From Betaproteobacteria bacterium (GTDB taxonomy: Bacteria; Pseudomonadota; Gammaproteobacteria; Burkholderiales; Rhodocyclaceae): 21,860 bases of DNA. The translations under genes were made by a program, and so were the position numbers. Location of the stretch: positions 1 to 21,860 of the forward strand of contig JAPTVL010000404.1 in the NCBI GenBank assembly GCA_028065725.1, read 5' to 3'. The notes below the pieces were generated by a model that did no database searches, was not told where the DNA came from, and was given only the letters and a program-made list of their open reading frames with translations. This document shows, piece after piece, positions 14,077 through 21,860 of the stretch (position 1 is its first letter; every line of letters starts with the position of its first letter).

Positions 14077-15200
14077 AATACATCGACGAATTCCGCGACG
14101 GCGAGCTGGCGAAGAATCTCGCGCGGAGCATCGGCGGCGAAGTCCAGCCCGGGCGCAGTTACAGCTTCATGGAATTCTGCGGCGGGCACACCCACGCGAT
14201 TTCGCGCTATGGCTTGAGCGACTTGTTGCCGCCCACGGTGCGCATGGTGCATGGTCCCGGCTGCCCGGTCTGTGTGCTGCCGATCGGCCGCGTGGACATG
14301 GCGATCGACCTTGCACTTAACCGTGGTGTGATCTTGTGCACCTACGGCGATACCTTGCGCGTGCCGGCCTCCGAAGGCCTCTCGCTGATGAAAGCCAAGG
14401 CGCGTGGTGGTGACATCCGCATGGTGTATTCGACCATCGACGCGTTGCAGATCGCGCGCGACAATCCGGACCGCGAAGTGGTGTTCTTTGCCATCGGTTT
14501 CGAGACCACCACACCGCCCACGGCGGTGGCGATCCAGCAGGCCGAGGCCGAGGGTCTGAAGAATTTCAGCGTGCTCTGCTGCCATGTGCTGACGCCGTCG
14601 GCGATCAGCAACATCCTCGAATCGCCCGAGGTGCGGCAATGGGGCACGGTGCCGCTCGACGGCTTCATCGGCCCGGCCCACGTGTCGACGGTGATCGGCA
14701 GCCGGCCCTACGAGTTCTTCGCCGAGGAATACCGCAAACCCGTGGTCATCGCCGGCTTCGAGCCGCTCGACGTGATGCAGGCCATCCTGATGCTGGTGCG
14801 CCAGGTCAATGAAGGCCGCGCGGAGGTCGAGAACGAGTTTTCACGCGCGGTCAGCCGCGACGGCAACCTCAAGGCGCAGGACCGCGTCGCCGAGGTGTTC
14901 GAGCTGCGCCGCGAATTCGAATGGCGCGGACTGTCGGTGGTGCCTTACTCGGCACTGCGCATCCGCCGGAAATATGCGGGCTTCGATGCCGAGCGGCGCT
15001 TCAATCTGGACTACCGTTCGGTGCCCGACAACAAGGCCTGCGATTGCGGCGCGATCCTGCGCGGTGTGAAGAAGCCGCAGGACTGCAAGCTGTTCGGCAC
15101 CATCTGCACGCCCGAGAATCCGATCGGCTCCTGCATGGTCAGTTCCGAGGGCGCCTGCGCCGCGCATTACAGCTATGGACGTTACAAGGACATGCATTAG
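14073..15200 (+). CDS. hypD: Hydrogenase maturation scaffold HypD
   Basis: This 375-residue [4Fe-4S] protein is the site where the Fe(CN)2CO unit is assembled. Conserved motifs are C-G-G-H-T-H (Cys36), G-P-G-C-P-V-C (Cys64, Cys67), G-F-E-T-T-T-P-P-T and G-F-E-P-L-D. A C-terminal cysteine cluster appears as C-D-C-G, D-C-K-L-F-G, I-C-T-P-E-N-P-I-G-S-C. The start is GTG at 14073, overlapping the hypC stop. The stop is directly followed by the hypE ATG. Confidence 0.95.
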   Translation: MKYIDEFRDGELAKNLARSIGGEVQPGRSYSFMEFCGGHTHAISRYGLSDLLPPTVRMVHGPGCPVCVLPIGRVDMAIDLALNRGVILCTYGDTLRVPASEGLSLMKAKARGGDIRMVYSTIDALQIARDNPDREVVFFAIGFETTTPPTAVAIQQAEAEGLKNFSVLCCHVLTPSAISNILESPEVRQWGTVPLDGFIGPAHVSTVIGSRPYEFFAEEYRKPVVIAGFEPLDVMQAILMLVRQVNEGRAEVENEFSRAVSRDGNLKAQDRVAEVFELRREFEWRGLSVVPYSALRIRRKYAGFDAERRFNLDYRSVPDNKACDCGAILRGVKKPQDCKLFGTICTPENPIGSCMVSSEGACAAHYSYGRYKDMH

Positions 15201-16265
15201 ATGGCAGAAATCAAGCGTGGCTATGTGCGGCCACTGGATCTCAAGCAGGGCCGCGTCGACCTGACCCACGGCTCCGGCGGGCGCTCGATGGTGCAGCTGA
15301 TTTCCGAGCTGTTCGCCAGGCACCTGGGCAATGACTACCTGGGCCAGGGCAACGACGGCGCCGTGTTGCCAGCGCCGACTATCAACGGCAAACCAGGACG
15401 CCTGGTGATGTCCACCGATTGCCACGTGGTTTCGCCCTTGTTCTTCCCCGGCGGTGATATCGGCTGCCTGTCGGTGCATGGTACGGTCAATGACGTCGCC
15501 GTGATGGGCGCGACGCCACTCTATCTGGCGGCCGGCTTCGTGCTCGAAGAGGGCTTTGTGCTGGCCGACCTGGCGCGCATCGTCGAATCCATGGCGCAGG
15601 CGGCGCGCGAAGCCGGCGTGCCGGTGGTCACCGGCGACACCAAGGTGGTCGAGCGCGGCAAGGGCGATGGCGTGTTCATCACCACCACCGGCGTCGGCGT
15701 GCTGCCCGACGGCCTCGAACTCGGCGGTGCGCGCGCAAGGCCGGGCGACGTGATCATCGTCTCCGGCTCGTTGGGCGACCATGGCGTGGCGATCATGAGC
15801 AAGCGCGAAAACCTTTCCTTCGACGCGCCGATCGAATCCGACACGGCGGCGCTCAACGGCCTGATCGCCGCGATGCTGACTACCGGCGCCGATCTGCGCT
15901 GCCTGCGCGATCCGACGCGCGGCGGCCTCGCCGCAACATTGAACGAAATCGCCGGCCAGTCCGGCGTCGGCATGATGCTGCACGAGCAGGCGATCCCGGT
16001 AAAGCCGGTGGTGGCCGCCGCCTGCGAGTTCCTCGGCCTCGATCCGCTCTACGTCGCCAACGAAGGCAAGCTGATCGCCATTTGCGCCGCGGCCGATGCC
16101 GGCCGCGTGCTGGCCGCGATGCGTACCCATCCGCTGGGGCGCGAGGCGGCGCAGATCGGCGCCGTCATCGCCGACGATCACCACTTCGTCCAGCTCACCA
16201 CGTCCTTCGGCGGCAAGCGCATCGTCGACTGGCTGGCCGGCGACCAATTGCCCAGAATTTGCTGA
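15201..16265 (+). CDS. hypE: Cyanide-forming carbamoyl dehydratase HypE
   Basis: This 354-residue PurM-like ATPase ends in P-R-I-C, with Cys354 the residue that accepts the carbamoyl group from HypF and is dehydrated to a thiocyanate. Typical motifs are D-L-T-H-G-S-G-G-R-S, G-N-D-G-A-V and D-P-T-R-G-G-L-A. It follows hypD without a gap and overlaps hypX at TGATG. Confidence 0.96.
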   Translation: MAEIKRGYVRPLDLKQGRVDLTHGSGGRSMVQLISELFARHLGNDYLGQGNDGAVLPAPTINGKPGRLVMSTDCHVVSPLFFPGGDIGCLSVHGTVNDVAVMGATPLYLAAGFVLEEGFVLADLARIVESMAQAAREAGVPVVTGDTKVVERGKGDGVFITTTGVGVLPDGLELGGARARPGDVIIVSGSLGDHGVAIMSKRENLSFDAPIESDTAALNGLIAAMLTTGADLRCLRDPTRGGLAATLNEIAGQSGVGMMLHEQAIPVKPVVAAACEFLGLDPLYVANEGKLIAICAAADAGRVLAAMRTHPLGREAAQIGAVIADDHHFVQLTTSFGGKRIVDWLAGDQLPRIC

Positions 16266-17988
16266 TGCGCATTCTCCTGCTCACCCACGCCTTCAACAGC
16301 CTGACACAGCGTTTGGGCGCCGAGCTGCAGCGGCGCGGACACTCGATTTCGATCGAGTTCGACATCGCCGACAGCGTCGCCGAAGAGGCCGTGGCGCTGT
16401 TCAAGCCGGATCTGATCGTCGCCCCCTACCTGCGCCGCGCGATTCCGGCATCGATCTGGCAGCGGCATGTCTGCCTCATCGTCCATCCCGGCATCGTCGG
16501 CGACCGCGGACCATCGGCACTGGACTGGGCGATCCTCAACGGCGAGCAGGAGTGGGGCGTCACGGTGCTGCAGGCGGAAGCCGAGCTGGATGCCGGGCCG
16601 GTCTGGGCCAGTGCCGTGTTTCCCCTGCGCGTGACGAAGAAGTCCGGCATCTATCGCCACGAAGTCACCCAGGCGGCGACCACGGCAGTTCTGCAGGCGG
16701 TCGAGCGCCATGCCGCTGGCGACTTCGCGCCGACTCCGCTCGCCGCCTTCGGCGTTACCCACGGCCGCCTGCGGCCGCTGATGCAGCAGGCGGATCGCAC
16801 CATCGACTGGCAGCGCGACGACACGGCCACGGTGCTGCGCAAGATCAACGCCGCCGACGGTTTTCCCGGCGTCGCCGATTCGCTGTTCGGCTGCGCCTGC
16901 CATATTTTCGACGCCTGGCCTGAGGCGGTGCTGCGCGGCGCACTCGATGCGCGACCCGGCGAGCTTGTGGCGCGACGCGAAACCGCAGTGCTGCGCCGGA
17001 CCACCGACGGTGCGCTGTGGATCGGCCACGCCAAACGCGCCGGCGATTTCAAGCTGCCGGTGACGCTGGCCTTCGCCGCCGAATCTGCGGCGCTGCCGGA
17101 AGCGGCGCTCGACAGCTGGTGGCGCGCCGGCCACGAAACCTGGCAGGACATCGCCTATGAGGAAACCAACGGCGTCGGCTTCCTGCATTTCGAGTTCTAC
17201 AACGGCGCCATGTCCACCACGCAATGCGAACGCCTGCGTGCAGCGCTGGTCTGGGCCAGGCAGCGGCCGATAAAGGTTTTGGTCTTGCTGGGTGGCGCCG
17301 ACTTCTGGTCCAATGGCATCCATCTCAACGTGATCGAGGCGGCGAGTCTGGGCGACGGTTCGCCCGCCGACGAATCCTGGAACAACATCAATGCGATGAA
17401 CGACCTCGCGCTGGAACTGATCGAATGCGGCGGGCAGATAACCATCGCCGCGCTGGCGGGCAATGCCGGTGCCGGCGGCTGCTTCCTGGCGCGCGCGGCC
17501 GATCTGGTCTGGGCGCGCGATGGCGTGCTGCAGAACCCGCACTACAAGAACATGGGCAATCTCTACGGCTCGGAATACTGGACCTACCTGCTGCCGCGCC
17601 GGGTGGGCGAGGAAGGCGCACGCGACATCATGCGCAACCGCCAGCCGCTGACCGCTCAGCGTGCCGTTGAAATCGGTTTTTCCGATGCCTGTCTGGCGGG
17701 CGAACCGCAGGCCTTCCGCATCGACGTCGCACGGCGCGCGGCCGAGATTGCCGCCGCCCCCGATCTGGAGGACAGGCTGGCGGCCAAGCGCGAGACCCGC
17801 GCCCGCGACGAAGCCGCCAAACCACTGGCCGCCTACCGCGAAGAGGAGTTGAGCCACATGCGGCGCAACTTCTACGGTTTCGATCCGAGCTACCACGTCG
17901 CCCGCCACCACTTCGTGCGCAAGTCGCTGGCGTCATGGACGTCGCGCCATCTCGCACGCCACCGCGACCTGGGCTGGACCGTTCCCCA

Positions 17989-17992
<4 letters not shown>
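16265..17992 (+). CDS. hypX: HypX/HoxX, CO-ligand synthase of aerobic hydrogenase maturation
   Basis: This 575-residue two-domain protein releases the CO ligand from N10-formyl-tetrahydrofolate in aerobic hydrogenase maturation (established for R. eutropha HypX). The N-terminal half (about 1-290) resembles formyltransferases, with H-P-G-I-V-G-D-R-G-P-S-A-L-D-W at 74-88. The C-terminal half (about 295-545) is enoyl-CoA-hydratase-like, with L-V-L-L-G-G-A-D-F-W-S-N-G-I-H and G-N-A-G-A-G-G. The ATG at 16265 overlaps the hypE stop and gives the usual N-terminus M-R-I-L-L-L. The end overlaps hoxA at ATGA. Its presence implies that hydrogenase is made under oxic or microoxic conditions. Confidence 0.94.
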
Positions 17993-19418
<1,426 letters not shown>

Positions 19419-19422
<4 letters not shown>

Positions 19423-20411
19423 ACCTGCTCTGGCTCCAGTCGGGCGGTTGCGGCGGCTGTACCCTGTCCTGGCTGGGCAGCGAGCGCGGGCCGCTGTTCC
19501 GCGTGCTGGCCGACGAAGGCATCGAACTGCTGTGGCATCCCAGTCTTTCCGAGACGGGAGTTGATCAAGCGCGCGACCTGATTGCGCACTGCGCCTGCGG
19601 CCAGACCGCGGTGGATGTGCTCTGCATCGAAGGCTCGCTGCTGCGCGGACCGCTGGGCAGTGGCGGCTTCCATCGCTTCGGCGGTGGTGCCCAGCCGATG
19701 ATCGACTGGGTGCGGCAGATCGCCTCGCAGGCGCGGCATGTGGTGGCGATCGGCAGTTGTTCGTCCTGGGGCGGCATCACCGCGGCGGGCATGAATCCGA
19801 CCGATGCCTGCGGCCTGCAATACGACGGCGAAGCCGCGGGCGGGCTGCTCGGCCCCGAGTTCCGCGACCGCAGCGGGCTGCCGGTGATCAACGTCGCCGG
19901 CTGTCCGCCGCATCCCGACTGGATTACCGAAACCCTGGCGGCACTGGCGCACGGCAGCCTGCGCGCCGAGCACCTGGACGACTACGGGCGGCCGCGCTTC
20001 TATGCCGACCAGCTGGTGCATCACGGCTGCCCGCGCAACGAGTACTACGAGTTCAAGGCCAGCGCTTCCCGGCATTCGGAGCAGGGCTGCCTGATGGAGC
20101 AGCTCGGCTGCAAGGGCACCCAGGCCCATGCCGACTGCAACCAGCGCCTGTGGAACGGCGAAGGTTCCTGCCTGCGCGGCGGCTATGCCTGCATCCGTTG
20201 CACCGATCCGGGTTTCGAGGAACCCGGCCACGCCTTCGAGACCACGCCCAAGGTGGCCGGCATTCCCCTCGGCCTGCCCGCCGATATGCCGAAGGCCTGG
20301 TTCATCGCGCTCGCCACCCTGTCCAAGTCGGCCACCCCGGCACGCGTGCGCGAGAACGCGCATTCCGACCATCTCCTGCGCGCGCCGACGGTGAAGCGCA
20401 GTAAAAGATGA
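19419..20411 (+). CDS. hoxB: Regulatory hydrogenase small subunit HoxB (HupU)
   Basis: This 330-residue small subunit lacks any Tat signal, as expected for the cytoplasmic H2 sensor. The proximal-cluster motif G-G-C-G-G-C (Cys11, Cys14) lies at the very N-terminus. Further Fe-S ligands occur in I-G-S-C-S-S-W-G-G, V-A-G-C-P-P-H, L-G-C-K-G-T and C-I-R-C. A C-terminal extension beyond residue about 280, with basic end K-R-S-K-R, corresponds to the part that binds the sensor kinase in R. eutropha. Start and stop overlap hoxA and hoxC by ATGA. Confidence 0.93.
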
Positions 20412-21853
20412 GCGCGCGGCGCGTCGTCGGCCCCTTCAACCGCGTCGAGGGCGACCTCGAAATCAGCCTCGACATCGCCGACGGCCGGGTCGCCGCGGCC
20501 TACGTCAATTCGCCGCTGTATCGCGGCTTCGAGCAGATCCTGCAGGGCAAGCTGCCGGCCGATGCGCTGGTGCTGGTGCCGCGCATCTGCGGCATCTGTT
20601 CGGTGGCCCAGTCGGCGGCAGCCGCGCTGGCGCTGGCCGATGCGGCGGGCATCGTGCCGCCGGCGAATGGCAGGCTGGCCGCCAACCTGACGCTGGCGAC
20701 CGAGAACCTGGCCGATCACCTGACGCATTTCTACCTGTTCTTCATGCCCGACTTCGCCCGTGAAGACTATGCCGGCCGGCCCTGGCACGCTGCGGCGGTC
20801 GAACGCTTTCGCGCCACCGTCGGCAGCGCGCCGAACCAGATGCTGCCGGCGCGCGCCCGCTTCATGCAGATGATGGGCCTGCTCGCCGGCAAATGGCCGC
20901 ACACCCTCGCCGTGCAGCCGGGGGGCTCGACGCGGCCGCTGCAGAGTTCGGAAATTTTTCGTCTGCACCGCACGCTACGCGAGTTTCGCGGCTTCCTCGA
21001 GTCGGTGACCTTCGGCGCAAGCCTGGAGGACGTCGCCGCGATTGCCAGCCGCGCCGAGCTCGACGCGTGGCGGACGCAGGCGGGCGGCGGCGACCTGCGC
21101 CGTTTTCTGGATATCGCCGCGGATCTCGACCTCTGGCGGCTGGGACGCGGCACGGACCGTTTCATGAGCTATGGCTGCTACCAGGAAGACGAGCGGCGCC
21201 TGTTTCTGGCAGGGCTGTGGCACGCGGGGCCCGCTGCGCTCGACATCGCGGCCATCGACGAAGACATCAGCCACGCCTGGTATGCCGCCGCCGGCCGGCC
21301 GCAGCCTCCGGCGGCAGGCAGTACCTTGCCGGTGACGGAAAAGGACGGCGCCTATTCCTGGTGCAAGGCGCCGCGCTTGGCCGGGCAGGTGGTCGAGACC
21401 GGTGCCCTGGCGCGTCAGGTGGTGGCCGGCCATGCGCTGGCGCGTGACATGGTCGCAGGCAACGGCGGCAGCGTTGCCGCCCGCGTCGTGGCACGCCTGC
21501 TGGAACTGGCCCTGGTGCTGCCGGCGATGGAGCGCTGGATGGCGGCGCTGACGCCGGGCGAACCCTGGTGCATCAACGCGCCACTCGCCGACGAGACCTC
21601 GGGTGTCGGCCTCATCGAAGCCGCGCGCGGCTCGCTCGGACACTGGCTTACCGTGCGCCGCGGCCGCATCCACAATTACCAGATCATCGCGCCCACCACC
21701 TGGAACTTTTCGCCGCGCGACGCCGGCGGCCAGCCGGGCGCGCTGGAACAGGCGCTGGCAGGTCTGCCGGCGAGTGCGACGGAGCCGTTGCCGGCGGCGA
21801 TTCATCACGTGGTGCGCAGCTTCGATCCCTGCATGGTGTGTACGGTGCATTGA
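20408..21853 (+). CDS. hoxC: Regulatory hydrogenase large subunit HoxC (HupV)
   Basis: This 481-residue catalytic subunit of the H2 sensor has L1 motif R-I-C-G-I-C-S (Cys61, Cys64) and L2 motif D-P-C-M-V-C-T-V-H (Cys475, Cys478). The protein stops directly after His481, so there is no cleavable tail and no protease is needed, a hallmark of regulatory hydrogenases. Gas-channel positions are Ile63 and Phe111, the bulky pair that narrows the channel and makes the sensor insensitive to O2. The gene is complete and ends 7 bases before the right edge. A hoxJ-type kinase gene would be expected next. Confidence 0.95.
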   Translation: MSARRVVGPFNRVEGDLEISLDIADGRVAAAYVNSPLYRGFEQILQGKLPADALVLVPRICGICSVAQSAAAALALADAAGIVPPANGRLAANLTLATENLADHLTHFYLFFMPDFAREDYAGRPWHAAAVERFRATVGSAPNQMLPARARFMQMMGLLAGKWPHTLAVQPGGSTRPLQSSEIFRLHRTLREFRGFLESVTFGASLEDVAAIASRAELDAWRTQAGGGDLRRFLDIAADLDLWRLGRGTDRFMSYGCYQEDERRLFLAGLWHAGPAALDIAAIDEDISHAWYAAAGRPQPPAAGSTLPVTEKDGAYSWCKAPRLAGQVVETGALARQVVAGHALARDMVAGNGGSVAARVVARLLELALVLPAMERWMAALTPGEPWCINAPLADETSGVGLIEAARGSLGHWLTVRRGRIHNYQIIAPTTWNFSPRDAGGQPGALEQALAGLPASATEPLPAAIHHVVRSFDPCMVCTVH

Positions 21854-21860
21854 CAAAAAA

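Noticed and set aside
14841..16247. Minus-strand open frame opposite hypD/hypE
   Set aside because: Low-complexity His/Ala/Gly-rich translation spanning two well-supported plus-strand genes.
16178..17911. Minus-strand open frame of 577 codons opposite hypX
   Set aside because: No recognisable motifs; the plus strand carries a complete HypX with coupled start and stop.

Overview
The window is GC-rich DNA whose gene content points to a betaproteobacterium, possibly of the Rhodocyclales/Sterolibacteriaceae type. This placement is inferred from the mix of gene families and not from a marker gene. Almost everything from position 4587 to the right edge is one co-oriented [NiFe]-hydrogenase locus of 17 genes, most of them separated by a few bases or overlapping at stop/start codons.

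Left part (1-4586). A minus-strand run holds a DsrE-like exported protein, an alpha/beta hydrolase and a lipoprotein aminopeptidase, with overlapping ends. The start of another minus-strand gene lies at the very left edge. On the plus strand follow a 5'-truncated sirtuin remnant, an intact ChrA-type chromate transporter and an internally deleted MFS transporter remnant. The 3' end of that remnant runs into the hydrogenase control region. This region carries a perfect inverted repeat (candidate enhancer), an IHF-like site and a near-consensus sigma-54 -24/-12 promoter.

Structural hydrogenase and its dedicated factors (4587-10974). The order is small subunit (HybO-like), HybA ferredoxin, HybB membrane subunit, HybC large subunit, HybD protease, a HypC-family chaperone and a HybE-family chaperone. 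This is the layout of E. coli hydrogenase-2 (group 1c), a Tat-exported periplasmic enzyme that exchanges electrons with the quinone pool. The small subunit has the ordinary four-cysteine proximal cluster motif, not the six-cysteine motif of oxygen-tolerant membrane hydrogenases.

Maturation (11073-17992). A single-domain hemerythrin comes first, then hypA, hypB (His-rich), a short hypF, hypC, hypD, hypE and hypX/hoxX. The HypF has only the C-terminal carbamoyltransferase part, as known for HypF1 of Ralstonia (Cupriavidus) eutropha. HypX is the aerobic source of the active-site CO ligand, so this maturation set looks fit for oxygen exposure although the catalytic enzyme looks standard.

Regulation (17989-21853). 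hoxA (an NtrC-type sigma-54 activator) is followed by hoxB and hoxC, the H2-sensing regulatory hydrogenase. HoxC has the bulky Ile/Phe pair at the gas-channel positions and ends exactly at the last His of the active-site motif, so it needs no protease. The HoxJ-type kinase normally completing this circuit is not in the window, which ends 7 bases after hoxC. The likely circuit is: H2 sensed by HoxBC, relayed to HoxA, which acts with IHF and sigma-54 at the promoter in front of hybO.
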